A stretch of 57,550 nt of DNA from an uncultured Collinsella sp. Lineage in GTDB: Bacteria; Actinomycetota; Coriobacteriia; Coriobacteriales; Coriobacteriaceae. The notes under the pieces were generated by a model. That model did not search any database. It was not told the DNA's origin and was given only the letters and a program-made list of their open reading frames with translations. Numbering within the stretch: the stretch's first letter is position 1; the number at the start of each line of letters is the position of its first letter. Location: positions 1 through 57,550 of the forward strand of contig CAUFWM010000003.1 of NCBI GenBank assembly GCA_959596505.1. The letters run 5' to 3'. This document shows positions 33,471 through 42,172 of the stretch, in pieces. A program made the position numbers and the translations under genes.

Positions 33471-33510
33471 TTGTTGTATGTCCGAAAATCCACGCTCGTT
33501 TAAATTCTGC

Positions 33511-34098
33511 CTACATTTGCAGGAACAGTTCGTGGAGGCGGGTGTCTTCGTCGAGCTCGGGGTGGAAGGTGACGCCGAGCTGGTTGCCTTGGCGGGCGGC
33601 GACGATGCGACCGTCGACTTCGGCTAGGGCCTCAGTGTCGCCGTGCACTTCGACGATGCGGGGCGCGCGGATAAACGTCAGCGGCACCTCACAGTCGATA
33701 CCGCCTACCTGCCCCTTGGTGCGAAAGCTGCCGAGCTGTCTGCCGTAAGCATTGCGCTCAACGAGCACATCCATGGTTGCCAAGCGCGGCGTCCCCTTAT
33801 CGTCGTGGGCGGCAAGATCGCGCGCCAACAGAATCAAGCCGGCGCAGGTGCCCAGGACGGGCATGCCCTCAACAATGCGGGTGCGAAGCTCATCGAGCAT
33901 ACCAAGCTCGGCAAGTAACTTGCCCTGAACGGTGGACTCGCCGCCGGGGAGGACCAGGCGGTCAAAGTTCTGCTGCAAATCGGCCGCCTGCCTCATCTCG
34001 ATACAACGTGCGCCCAGCTCGGACAGTCTTGCCTCGTGCTCGGCAAAAGCGCCCTGGACCGCCAGCACGGCGACCGTTTGGTCTGCATAATCGCTCAT
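33511..34098 (-). CDS. pdxT: PLP synthase glutaminase subunit PdxT
   Basis: The protein is 195 aa. PdxT releases ammonia from glutamine and passes it to PdxS for pyridoxal 5'-phosphate synthesis. Motifs are VLAVQGAFAEHE, LVLPGGEST, the class I amidotransferase nucleophile in GTCAGLILLA (Cys about 84), FGSFRTKG-like LGSFRTKG, FIRAPRI, and the His-Glu pair in TFHPEL. It follows pdxS by 20 bp in the same operon. Confidence 0.96.
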   Translation of the reverse strand: MSDYADQTVAVLAVQGAFAEHEARLSELGARCIEMRQAADLQQNFDRLVLPGGESTVQGKLLAELGMLDELRTRIVEGMPVLGTCAGLILLARDLAAHDDKGTPRLATMDVLVERNAYGRQLGSFRTKGQVGGIDCEVPLTFIRAPRIVEVHGDTEALAEVDGRIVAARQGNQLGVTFHPELDEDTRLHELFLQM

Positions 34099-34118
34099 GT
34101 GCGATCCTTTCTGCTGGA

Positions 34119-35009
34119 CTAGCGCCCGCGCTCCTCCATGATGATCTCGATTTCGTCGGCGTTGATGCCCACCATGGCCTCGCCCAGGTCCTCCGAAAGC
34201 TCGGCGATGAGCTTGGCGTCGGTGAAGTTTGCCACGGCCTTGACGATGGCGGCGGCGCGCTTGGCGGGGTCGCCGCTCTTAAAGATGCCCGAGCCAACAA
34301 AGACGCCCTCGGCGCCCAGCTGCATCATCAGCGCGGCGTCGGCGGGGGTCGCTACGCCGCCGGCGGCAAAGTTCACGACGGGAAGCTTGCCTGTGGCATG
34401 GACCTCGCGGACCAGCTCGACCGGAACCTGCAGTTGCTTGGCTGCCTCAAAGAGCTCATCATCGCGTAATGCAACAATGTCGCGGATCTGCTTTTGGATT
34501 TTGCGCATGTGACGCACAGCCTGGACGACGTCGCCCGTGCCCGGCTCGCCCTTGGTGCGAATCATCGTGGCGCCCTCGGCAACACGGCGTAACGCCTCGC
34601 CTAGGTCGCGGGCGCCGCAGACAAACGGCACGTCAAACTGGGTCTTGTCGATATGGTAGACATCGTCGGCAGGGGAGAGGACCTCGGACTCATCGATGTA
34701 ATCGATCTCGATGGCCTGCAGGACCTGCGCCTCGACAATGTGACCGATGCGGCACTTGGCCATGACGGGGATGGAGACGGCCTCTTGAATGCCCTTGATC
34801 ATCTTGGGGTCACTCATGCGCGAGACGCCGCCTGCGGCACGGATGTCGGCCGGGATGCGCTCGAGTGCCATGACGGCGCAGGCGCCCGCCTCTTCGGCGA
34901 TGCGTGCCTGCTCGGGCGTGGTGACGTCCATGATGACGCCGCCCTTGAGCATCTGCGCGAGCTCGCGGTTGAGTTTAACGCGATCGGCCTTGCTGGTCTG
35001 TTCTGCCAT
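34119..35009 (-). CDS. pdxS: PLP synthase lyase subunit PdxS
   Basis: ATG 35009 with GGGAG five bases upstream gives 296 aa, the normal length. PdxS builds PLP from ribose 5-phosphate, glyceraldehyde 3-phosphate and ammonia. It shows LAQMLKGGVIMDVTTPEQA, AVMALERIPADIRAAGGVSRMSDP with the catalytic Lys in the following PKMIKGI, MAKCRIGHIVEAQVL, IDESEVLSPAD and NFAAGGVATPADAALMMQLG. It is the first gene of pdxST and divergent from the MocR gene at 35155. Confidence 0.97.
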   Translation of the reverse strand: MAEQTSKADRVKLNRELAQMLKGGVIMDVTTPEQARIAEEAGACAVMALERIPADIRAAGGVSRMSDPKMIKGIQEAVSIPVMAKCRIGHIVEAQVLQAIEIDYIDESEVLSPADDVYHIDKTQFDVPFVCGARDLGEALRRVAEGATMIRTKGEPGTGDVVQAVRHMRKIQKQIRDIVALRDDELFEAAKQLQVPVELVREVHATGKLPVVNFAAGGVATPADAALMMQLGAEGVFVGSGIFKSGDPAKRAAAIVKAVANFTDAKLIAELSEDLGEAMVGINADEIEIIMEERGR

Positions 35010-35101
35010 GGTTGCTCCCTTGGTTGGCATGTGTATTGCTTGACGGAACATCCTATCGGGGAGCTGGGTATGGCGAAATACTCAGTTTTCGAGATAATAG
35101 C

Positions 35102-35143
35102 AAGGTCAGACTAATGCCAGATTGAATGACTCGATAAGGTCAG
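35102..35143. promoter_or_regulatory. direct repeats between pdxS and the MocR gene (PdxR site candidate)
   Basis: AAGGTCAG occurs at 35102-35109 and 35136-35143, 34 bp apart, inside the 145-bp divergent promoter region. MocR proteins such as PdxR commonly bind widely spaced direct repeats near pdxST, so this is the likely operator. Confidence 0.5.
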
Positions 35144-35154
35144 GTGACAAACTC

Positions 35155-36570
35155 ATGCTTGACTATAATTTGGAAAACCGCGGCGAAGCATCGCTCTATG
35201 AGTATGTTTACCAGCAAATTCGAGATGATATTGTAGCTGGACGTATTGCGGCGGGGGAGCATCTTCCGTCTAAGCGCGCCTTTGCCAGTCATCTGGGAAT
35301 TAGTGTCATTACCATCGAGAATGCATATAGCCAGCTACTTGCCGAGGGCTATATTTGCTCAATGCCGCGTCGTGGCTACTACGCTTGCGAGCTTCCGGAT
35401 GCACCAGTTTTGCCTTTGGCTACGGGGAGTATCGACCGAGATGCCGTCTCTGTGGGCCCCAGCGCGCATGATGTCAACGGACAGGTCGAGCGATTCGATG
35501 CGCTTTCTCCTTCCGCCTTGGAGGCGGCGCGGTTTTGGCAAAGCGCGCTACGGGCGACACTGACGTCCGAAGACGAACGTGAAATCTTTTCGACTGCGCC
35601 GGCACAGGGCACCGCTCGGCTACGACGCGCTATCGCTCACCATTTGCGTGGGACAAGGGGCATGAATGTCGACCCCGACAACATCGTTATCGGTGCGGGC
35701 GCCCAGTTGCTCGATACCATGTTGGTTCAGTTGCTTGGAGCCGACAAGGTGTATGCCGTTGAGGATCCGGGCTATCTGCGCCTGACGCGCATCTATCAGG
35801 CTATGGGTTGCGAAGTGCGTCATATCCCGTTGGACGGTGAAGGCGTGGACTTGAGTGCTCTGCAGAAAACCGGGGCGGATGTCCTTCACCTGATGCCGTC
35901 TCACCAATATCCGACCGGCCTTGTGACGAGCATTGCGCGTCGCTATGCCCTGCTGAGCTGGGCCGCCGAGCAGCCGGACCGGTATCTCATCGAAGATGAC
36001 TTTGATTGTGAGTTTCGCCTTGCCGGCAAGCCGATTCCCGCGCTCGCGTCGATCGATGCCGCCCAATCGGTCATCTACACCAACACGTTTTCGAAGAGCC
36101 TTTCATCGGCGTTACGTTTGGCGTACATGGTGCTGCCCGATGAACTAATGGAGAGGTTTAAACGCAACCTTGGTTTCTACGCCTCGTCGGTAAGTTCTGT
36201 TGATCAGGTTGCCTTGGCGCGTTTGCTGGAATCGGGTGATTACGAGCGACATGTGAACCGCGTGCGCGTTCGTGCTCGCGAGGCGCGTGATGGCCTGATG
36301 GCGCTTGTGCGGAAGGTGTTTCCGGCAGGGGAGGTCTCGATCGAGCATGCAGACGCGGGCCTTTACTGCACCGTTGCCCTGGCCGAGGACAGGGCGGGGG
36401 AGAGTTTCGCGAAGGCCCTTGCTAGCGCTCGTATTTCCTATGTTGACATCGCCGATTGCCTGTGGACGGATGATCGGGCATCGACTAAGAACGCTCCATC
36501 TCGCGTTCTCATACAATACGACGACCTGAGCCATCAGTCGCTCATCGTTCTTCAAGAACAGCTGCAATAA
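35155..36570 (+). CDS. pdxR: MocR-type GntR/aminotransferase regulator (PdxR-like)
   Basis: I prefer ATG 35155 (MLDYNLENRGEASLYEYVY), with AGGTGA eight bases upstream, over the TTG at 35122. The product is 471 aa: a GntR winged helix (about 10-80, SLYEYVYQQIRDDIVAGRIA, LPSKRAFASHLGISVITIENAY), then a class I aminotransferase-like domain holding PLP (GAGAQLLDTM, PSHQYPTG, EDDFDCEFRL, and the PLP lysine in NTFSKSLSSALRLAY). Divergence from pdxST strongly suggests it activates PLP synthesis and senses PLP. Confidence 0.9.
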   Translation: MLDYNLENRGEASLYEYVYQQIRDDIVAGRIAAGEHLPSKRAFASHLGISVITIENAYSQLLAEGYICSMPRRGYYACELPDAPVLPLATGSIDRDAVSVGPSAHDVNGQVERFDALSPSALEAARFWQSALRATLTSEDEREIFSTAPAQGTARLRRAIAHHLRGTRGMNVDPDNIVIGAGAQLLDTMLVQLLGADKVYAVEDPGYLRLTRIYQAMGCEVRHIPLDGEGVDLSALQKTGADVLHLMPSHQYPTGLVTSIARRYALLSWAAEQPDRYLIEDDFDCEFRLAGKPIPALASIDAAQSVIYTNTFSKSLSSALRLAYMVLPDELMERFKRNLGFYASSVSSVDQVALARLLESGDYERHVNRVRVRAREARDGLMALVRKVFPAGEVSIEHADAGLYCTVALAEDRAGESFAKALASARISYVDIADCLWTDDRASTKNAPSRVLIQYDDLSHQSLIVLQEQLQ

Positions 36571-36580
36571 TCTCACGAAA

Positions 36581-36608
36581 AAGGCCCGAACCATGCGGTC
36601 CGGGCCTT
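36581..36608. terminator. bidirectional terminator hairpin
   Basis: AAGGCCCG and CGGGCCTT (36581-36588, 36601-36608), with A-rich and T-containing flanks, lie between the convergent MocR and rubrerythrin genes. Confidence 0.65.
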
Positions 36609-36641
36609 ATAAAGCTAGAGAATGTCTCTCAGGCGTTTGGC

Positions 36642-37202
36642 TTAGCCGAAGTAGCGTTTGAGCAGGCCGGCGAAAGCCTTGCCGTGGCGAGCCTCGTCGC
36701 GAGCCATCTCGTGCACGGTGTCGTGGATGGCATCGAGGCCAGCGGCCTTGGCGCGCTTGGCAAGATCGGTCTTGCCGGCGGTGGCGCCGTTCTCGGCCTC
36801 AACGCGCATCTCGAGGTTCTTCTTGGTGGAGTCGGTCACGACCTCGCCCAGGAGCTCGGCGAACTTGGCGGCATGCTCTGCCTCCTCGTGGGCAGCCTTC
36901 TCCCAGTACAGGCCGATCTCGGGATAGCCCTCGCGATGAGCGACACGAGCCATGGCCAGGTACATACCGACCTCAGAGCACTCGCCCTCAAAGTTGGCGC
37001 GCAGGTCGGCAACGATGTCCTCGGAGACGCCCTCCATCTTGGCGACGCCCACGACGTGCTCGGCAGCCCACTCGAGCTGACCCTCCTCCTGCTTCAGGAA
37101 ACGAGAACCGGGAACGCCGCACTGGGGGCACTTGAAGTCCTCGGGCAGCTGGTCGCCGTCGAACTCTTCCACATAACCGCAAACGGGGCAAACAAACTTC
37201 AT
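36642..37202 (-). CDS. reverse rubrerythrin (rubredoxin domain first)
   Basis: ATG 37202 (MKFVCPVCGYVEE) after AAAGGA gives 186 aa. Residues 1-40 are rubredoxin-like with CPVCGY and CPQCG iron ligands. Residues about 50-186 are the diiron four-helix bundle with FEGECSEVGMYLAMARVA, EKAAHEEAEHAAKF and ARDEARHGKAFAG supplying the Glu and His ligands. Domain order is reversed relative to classical rubrerythrin, as in clostridial NADH peroxidases. It detoxifies hydrogen peroxide in anaerobes. It stands alone upstream of the dehydrogenase operon, divergent from it. Confidence 0.92.
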   Translation of the reverse strand: MKFVCPVCGYVEEFDGDQLPEDFKCPQCGVPGSRFLKQEEGQLEWAAEHVVGVAKMEGVSEDIVADLRANFEGECSEVGMYLAMARVAHREGYPEIGLYWEKAAHEEAEHAAKFAELLGEVVTDSTKKNLEMRVEAENGATAGKTDLAKRAKAAGLDAIHDTVHEMARDEARHGKAFAGLLKRYFG

Positions 37203-37458
37203 GATTCGATCCTTTCGATCGATGGCGATGGTGCGCTCGCCCGGTCCCATAAGGGCCCTCTCCGGACGTGCGTCTTGACGAGTTCTATTATCCATAAATG
37301 AGACTGAAAGTGAAGCCTATTAGGAATGATTTTTAATAAAACAATTTTGAGATATGAAGATGTTGATTGATTAACGATTGGCAGGCCGTCTTTGACCGCC
37401 GCTGAGTACAATCGGTCGAGCAAATGTTGACGAATCAACAAATGAAGGAGTTTCCTTT

Positions 37459-38679
37459 ATGCATCTAGCCCGCCGCGCCTGGTGCCGAACGTATCAAACG
37501 GTTTTTCGCATCGCATTGCCGGTGCAGCCCTATACCGAGCCACGCATTTTGGAGCATGCCGAGGATATGCCCGCGGTGCTTCAAAAGCGCTCGATACAGC
37601 GGGTTCTTATGGTAACGGATCCCGGCATTGCCCGTCTGGGGCTCACGGCGCCGCTCGAGACGGCGCTCGCATCCAGGGGAATTGGCGTTACGGTCTATGC
37701 CGAAACGCGTGCGAACCCCACGGTCTCAAACGTGGAGGAAGCGGCGGCGCTGTATCGCGAGAACGACTGCCGGGCCATTATCGGCTTTGGCGGTGGCTCG
37801 GCCATGGACTGTGCCAAGGGCGTGGGAGCACGCATCGCGCAGCCAAACAAGCCCATCAACAAGATGCGCGGGCTGCTGCGGATTCATCGTCGCCTGCCGC
37901 TGCTTATCGCCGTTCCCACCACGGCAGGCACGGGAAGCGAGGTCACACTTGCAGCGGTAATTACCGATGACGAGACGCACTACAAGTACCCCATTAACGA
38001 CTTTGTGCTTATCCCGCGCCTTGCGGTGCACGACCCCGAGCTTACGCGCGGCCTGCCCGCCTCCATTACGGGGCAGACGGGCATGGACGCCCTGACGCAT
38101 GCCGTCGAGGCCTTTATCGGGCGAAGCACCACGCCCTATACGCGCAAGATGGCGCGACAGGCGGTTCAGCTCATCTACGACAATTTGCTCGAGGCCTATG
38201 AGCATGGCGACAACATGCGTGCGCGCCGCAATATGCTTTCGGCGGCGTATAAGGCGGGTGTTGCCTTTACGCGCTCCTATGTTGGATATGTTCATGCCAT
38301 CGCACACAGCTTGGGCGGGCGTTACGGGATTCCGCACGGCTTGGCCAACGCCATCATCCTGCCGCATATGCTTCGCGCTTATGGTGACGCCGCTGCCCCC
38401 AAGCTTGCCGACCTCGCTCGCATGGCGGGCATTGCGCCGGCTACCGCACAGGATAGTCTTGCGGCCGAGGCCTTTATCGATTGGGTCAACCGCATGAACG
38501 GTGCCCTGGGAATCCCCAAATATGTCTCAGGTATTCGCCGCTCCGACATTCCTGAGATGGCGGCGCATGCCGATGCCGAGGCCAATCCCCTGTACCCCGT
38601 TCCGCTTTTAATGGACCGCCTGGAGCTCGAGCATATGTACGAAGTCGTTGCAGGTGGTATGTTTGAGGACGAGAACTAG
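37459..38679 (+). CDS. iron-containing alcohol dehydrogenase
   Basis: The protein is 406 aa; AAGGAG lies eight bases before the ATG. GFGGGSAMDCAKG is the NAD(P)-binding loop, PTTAGTGSEVT is typical of the family, and the iron ligands lie in GMDALTHAVEAFIG (Asp and His region) and HAIAHSLGGRYGIPHG (two His). It oxidises an alcohol or reduces an aldehyde in the cytoplasm. The aldehyde dehydrogenase gene follows by eight bases, so the pair may interconvert an alcohol, aldehyde and acid. The substrate is unknown. Confidence 0.92.
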   Translation: MHLARRAWCRTYQTVFRIALPVQPYTEPRILEHAEDMPAVLQKRSIQRVLMVTDPGIARLGLTAPLETALASRGIGVTVYAETRANPTVSNVEEAAALYRENDCRAIIGFGGGSAMDCAKGVGARIAQPNKPINKMRGLLRIHRRLPLLIAVPTTAGTGSEVTLAAVITDDETHYKYPINDFVLIPRLAVHDPELTRGLPASITGQTGMDALTHAVEAFIGRSTTPYTRKMARQAVQLIYDNLLEAYEHGDNMRARRNMLSAAYKAGVAFTRSYVGYVHAIAHSLGGRYGIPHGLANAIILPHMLRAYGDAAAPKLADLARMAGIAPATAQDSLAAEAFIDWVNRMNGALGIPKYVSGIRRSDIPEMAAHADAEANPLYPVPLLMDRLELEHMYEVVAGGMFEDEN

Positions 38680-38687
38680 GAGGGTCC

Positions 38688-40067
38688 ATGAACACCGGGG
38701 AAATTGCGCGCATCGTCGGCGATCAGCGCGCCTACTTTAAGACGCACGCCACGTTTGATGTCGATGCTCGACGTCGCGCGCTCGCGAGCTTACGCGATGC
38801 GGTGCGGGCCCACGAGGGCGATATTGCCCATGCGCTCAAGACCGATTTGGGTAAGTCGCATGACGAGGCCTACATGTGCGAGATTGGCACGTCGCTTTCC
38901 GAGATTCGCCATCAGATTGCGCATGTGGCTCGATGGAGTCGTCCGCGCCTGCGTCCGTGCGACCTCGCTAACGCCGTGAGCGTGTGCAAAACGCAAGCCG
39001 TGCCCTATGGTGTCACGCTCATCATGGCGCCCTGGAACTATCCGTTTTTGCTGACGCTCGAGCCGCTCGCTGGCGCCCTTGCCGCGGGCAATACCGTGGT
39101 TATCAAGCCGAGCGCCTATGCTCCGGCATCGAGCGCGGTGCTCAGGCAAATCTGTGAAGAGGCATTTGATCCGCGTCTGGTGACGGTTGTCGAGGGCGGG
39201 CGCGCCGAGAACGAAGCGCTGCTCGATGAGTGCTGGGACAAGATCTTCTTTACCGGTAGCGTTCCGGTCGGCAAGCTCGTCATGGAGCGCGCAAGTAAAA
39301 ACCTTACGCCCATGACGCTTGAGCTGGGCGGAAAGAGTCCCTGCATCGTGGATGCGACGGCAAACTTGAAGGTCGCGGCGCGGCGTATTGCCTTTGGTAA
39401 ATGGCTCAACGTGGGGCAGACCTGCGTGGCGCCCGACTACCTGCTGGTCGATACGCGCGTGCACGACGAGCTGCTGGGCCTCATCAAGGAGGAGGTCAGC
39501 CGTATGTTTGGCGAGCATCCGCTCGATAACGAGGACTACGGGCATATCGTCAATGCTAAGCATTTTGCGCGCGTACGCGGACTGATCGATCCCGATAAGG
39601 TTGTGCTGGGAGGTGCCGCGCGCGAGGCTTCGCTCAAGATCGAGCCGACGATTTTGGACGGCGTGGTCCCCGATGACGCCGTAATGCAGGAGGAGATCTT
39701 CGGTCCCATCTTACCGGTGCTGACGTTTGAGAGCTTAGACGAGGCCGAAGCGTTTATTACGGATCGTCCGACGCCGCTGGCCCTGTATATCTTTAGCCAG
39801 GATCGCGCAGTTCAACAGCGCTTTGTGCGTAACGTGCCCTTTGGCGGTGGCTGTGTTAATGACACCATTATGCATTTGGCCACGAGTCATATGGGCTTTG
39901 GCGGCATGGGAGCGAGCGGTATGGGGCAGTACCATGGACGCGAGAGCTTCGATACGTTTAGCCATAAGAAGAGCATCGTGAACAAGGCAACGTGGCTGGA
40001 CGTGCCATTTCGCTATGCCCCTTACGAAAGCTGGAAGCACAAGTTCGTGCGCATGTTTGTGCATTAG
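38688..40067 (+). CDS. aldehyde dehydrogenase (class 3-like)
   Basis: The protein is 459 aa, the length of short class 3 enzymes. APWNYPFLLTLEPLAGALAAGN and KPSAYAP build the nucleotide site, FTGSVPVGK follows, LELGGKSP holds the general-base Glu, and NVGQTCVAPDY the catalytic Cys. A hydrophobic-basic C-terminus (YESWKHKFVRMFVH) resembles membrane-touching fatty aldehyde dehydrogenases. AGGAGGG precedes the ATG, and the gene is coupled to the alcohol dehydrogenase. Confidence 0.93.
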   Translation: MNTGEIARIVGDQRAYFKTHATFDVDARRRALASLRDAVRAHEGDIAHALKTDLGKSHDEAYMCEIGTSLSEIRHQIAHVARWSRPRLRPCDLANAVSVCKTQAVPYGVTLIMAPWNYPFLLTLEPLAGALAAGNTVVIKPSAYAPASSAVLRQICEEAFDPRLVTVVEGGRAENEALLDECWDKIFFTGSVPVGKLVMERASKNLTPMTLELGGKSPCIVDATANLKVAARRIAFGKWLNVGQTCVAPDYLLVDTRVHDELLGLIKEEVSRMFGEHPLDNEDYGHIVNAKHFARVRGLIDPDKVVLGGAAREASLKIEPTILDGVVPDDAVMQEEIFGPILPVLTFESLDEAEAFITDRPTPLALYIFSQDRAVQQRFVRNVPFGGGCVNDTIMHLATSHMGFGGMGASGMGQYHGRESFDTFSHKKSIVNKATWLDVPFRYAPYESWKHKFVRMFVH

Positions 40068-40098
40068 AATTAGATAAGATAGGGCGCGGGTGGGGTCA

Positions 40099-40800
40099 AT
40101 GGGATTGATAGACGGTATCCGTAGATTCGCTGGCATATCCTTGGCGGTAACAGCGGCATTGTTCTGTCTGGCGGCATGCTCGCCCGCCGCGTCGGACTCG
40201 AGTGGAGACGGTGCCTCGTCTGCCCAAGAGAAAACAGGCTCGTCCCCATTTGTTCATACATCCGCTGAAATTGAAGCCATGCTGGCCGAGCTTGAGTCAG
40301 GGCAAGAGCCGGAGCAAAAGCCCGCATTGACCGAGCGCCCTGATGGGAAAGCGATTGCCGAGGGGCTTCCTTTTAAAGATATGGACGCGAGCCTGATTGA
40401 TCAAACCTGGCTTGGCGTACATGACGAAGAGGGGGAAGTCATCAGCGGCGGCAGCCTATTCTCTGGTGGAACTCCGTATTATTGGCGTGCTCAGAATGGA
40501 ACGGATGATGTGGTGTTTGGGGCCATTGTCCGCGATGGCCGAGTCATAAAGGTTAGCAAGTATAACCAGGGCAGTAATTACTGGGCAGTGCCTGGGCAAA
40601 TCCTCGATCGAGACCTGCCCGATCGTACGGCGAGTGGCGCGATGGTCGACAAGGGCACTCTCGATGCGGTGCCTGACGATCCGACAGACTACGCGAGCCC
40701 GGATGAATATGCTGACAATAACGAGGTAGCGTTTGCTTCAAACGGTGCGAGCGACCCTTGGCAATCCGCCTATGACTATTGGTGCGAAAACGCTGCTTAG
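40099..40800 (+). CDS. predicted lipoprotein of unknown function
   Basis: The protein is 233 aa from ATG 40099. The N-terminus has positive charge, a hydrophobic stretch and the lipobox CLAACSPAA, so Cys about 27 should be lipidated and the protein anchored outside the membrane. A Ser/Gly/Glu-rich linker follows (about 30-85), then a compact region with LIDQTWLGVHDEEGEVISGG, TPYYWRAQNGTDDVVFGAIV and GRVIKVSKYNQGSNYW. I do not recognise a family for that domain. It lies 31 bp past the aldehyde dehydrogenase and could be cotranscribed. Confidence 0.75.
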   Translation: MGLIDGIRRFAGISLAVTAALFCLAACSPAASDSSGDGASSAQEKTGSSPFVHTSAEIEAMLAELESGQEPEQKPALTERPDGKAIAEGLPFKDMDASLIDQTWLGVHDEEGEVISGGSLFSGGTPYYWRAQNGTDDVVFGAIVRDGRVIKVSKYNQGSNYWAVPGQILDRDLPDRTASGAMVDKGTLDAVPDDPTDYASPDEYADNNEVAFASNGASDPWQSAYDYWCENAA

Positions 40801-40885
40801 TTGCGGGCGAAATGATGTCCGCACGAGTTCGTAGACTTCTCAATATGGTTAAGCGCCGGTTTATCCGGTCGTTAGAGGAGTTGCC

Positions 40886-41212
40886 ATGTACGAGCCTTCA
40901 CGTGTTCTTTTGTCGTTTCATATCGCAGGATTTCAGTATGCCGACGGTGCCTTGGTCCTGGGCGATCTTAAGGTCGGCGATAAGCTGACGCTGTGTGCCG
41001 AGCGCGATAATCCCCATGACCCCGAGGCGGTTGCGATCTATTACGGCAACACTAAGCTCGGCTATGTTCCGGGAAACGAGGTCGGTCCGCTGTCCTTGAT
41101 GATGTATTACGGCCATGAGGACGTATTTGAGGTCCGTGTGCAGCAGATTGCTCCCGAGCGCAGCCCGTGGCATCAGGTGCGCGTTGGCCTCTATGTGGTG
41201 GATGCTCGCTAG
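40886..41212 (+). CDS. stand-alone HIRAN-domain protein
   Basis: The protein is 108 aa, almost wholly a HIRAN domain: SFHIAGFQYADGALVLGDLKVGDKL, then AERDNPHDPEAVAIYYGNTKLGYVP. The family is known from DNA-repair helicases such as HLTF/Rad5, where it binds DNA 3' ends; small free-standing bacterial versions occur near DNA-processing genes. GAGGAG lies upstream of the ATG. It is followed closely by a small acidic protein and a phosphoesterase. Confidence 0.88.
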   Translation: MYEPSRVLLSFHIAGFQYADGALVLGDLKVGDKLTLCAERDNPHDPEAVAIYYGNTKLGYVPGNEVGPLSLMMYYGHEDVFEVRVQQIAPERSPWHQVRVGLYVVDAR

Positions 41213-41230
41213 TCGGCAATGGAGGCGGTC

Positions 41231-41410
41231 ATGTTTGATGACGATGATCTGTTTGATCTGACGGATGACCCGTTTGAGTGGGATATGCTGCTCGATGACG
41301 ATGAGCTGGAGCAGGACCGTAAGAAGCGGCAGGACAAGAACGCCCGGGGTGACGCTTCGAAAAAGCAGGACAAGCGCCGCCGCGGACTGTTCGGCGGGCT
41401 CTTTGGATAA
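41231..41410 (+). CDS. small acidic protein with basic tail
   Basis: The protein is 59 aa from ATG 41231, with GGAGG five bases upstream. It begins MFDDDDLFDLTDDPFEWDML, is strongly acidic for 30 residues, then becomes Lys/Arg-rich and ends RRRGLFGGLFG. It has no recognised domain. The good ribosome binding site and the 18-bp spacing after the HIRAN gene support it as a real gene; it may be a partner or inhibitor of a neighbour, but that is a guess. Confidence 0.65.
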   Translation: MFDDDDLFDLTDDPFEWDMLLDDDELEQDRKKRQDKNARGDASKKQDKRRRGLFGGLFG

Positions 41411-41476
41411 CCGCCGCATCGCTGCGTCTGTATACTTAGCACGAGTTGAACGCGTTGCGAAATGAGGACACAGACG

Positions 41477-42022
41477 ATGATGTGGTTTACCGCCGACCTG
41501 CACCTGGGCGACACGAATATCTTGCACGACATGGATCGACCGTTTGATTCGGTCGAGGAGATGAACCGCAAGGTCATCGATGCCGTGAATGAGTGCGTGG
41601 CGGCGGACGACCGTCTCTATATCTTGGGAGACTTTACCTATCGTTTGCCCCTGGCGGATGCTGTGCGCCTGCGCGAGCGCATCGAATGTCAGAACGTAAC
41701 GCTCATCCGTGGTAACCATGACGGTGACTGGGAAGATCCAGCTGCGCCCCAAATCTGGGAAGACGTGCGTGATTACCTGGAGATTGCTCCCGGCTATGCC
41801 AAGGGTCATCGCCTGGTGTTGAGCCATTACCCCATGCTCAGCTGGAATGGCAAGGCGCGTGGCGCCATCATGCTGCACGGGCATATCCACAGCAGGGGAG
41901 ACCGCACCAACGCGCGCAACCGCGATCGCGAGCGCCCTATCTTTCGCTACGATGTCGGTCTCGATGCCAACGAGTACAAGCCCGTAAGCCGTGATCAAAT
42001 CCTCGGCTTCTTTGGGCTGTAA
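41477..42022 (+). CDS. calcineurin-like metallophosphoesterase
   Basis: The protein is 181 aa from ATG 41477 (a second ATG follows directly). Metal-binding motifs are in order: FTADLHLGD, ILGDFTY, IRGNHDGDW, LSHYPM and LHGHIHS. This is a minimal single-domain phosphoesterase of the YfcE/phage-phosphatase type, acting on phosphodiesters or phosphomonoesters in the cytoplasm; the substrate is unknown. It lies 66 bp after the small acidic protein gene. Confidence 0.9.
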   Translation: MMWFTADLHLGDTNILHDMDRPFDSVEEMNRKVIDAVNECVAADDRLYILGDFTYRLPLADAVRLRERIECQNVTLIRGNHDGDWEDPAAPQIWEDVRDYLEIAPGYAKGHRLVLSHYPMLSWNGKARGAIMLHGHIHSRGDRTNARNRDRERPIFRYDVGLDANEYKPVSRDQILGFFGL

Positions 42023-42040
42023 TCCTCGAACCGTCACACA

Positions 42041-42077
42041 AACCGCCACAAAGGGGACAGGCACCTTTGTGGTGGTT
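42041..42077. repeat. hairpin with GGGGACAGG loop, related in design to the REP-like family
   Basis: AACCGCCACAAAGG pairs at 13 of 14 positions with CCTTTGTGGTGGTT around GGACAGGCA. Loop motif and size match the CCTGCCAAAA family, but the stem sequence is different on both sides. It lies 19 bp after the phosphoesterase stop. Confidence 0.65.
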
Positions 42078-42172
42078 CTGGCGCTGTTGCTATTATGGCG
42101 GCGGCGTCTTTTTTGTCCGTGCGGCGCGGTAGAGTGTAAGCGGTTGAAATTTGCGTCCATCGAGGAGCTGCT

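Larger units (their letters stand above)
33088..33510. other. 423-bp gene-free region filled with five inverted repeats
   Basis: Between the RGG protein gene and pdxT no coding sequence is supported. The region holds, in order, a terminator hairpin (33092-33119), a 100-bp palindrome (33133-33232), a REP-like copy (33273-33321), an 18-bp perfect stem (33343-33394) and a 20-bp perfect stem (33403-33470). Together these account for most of its bases. Confidence 0.8.
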
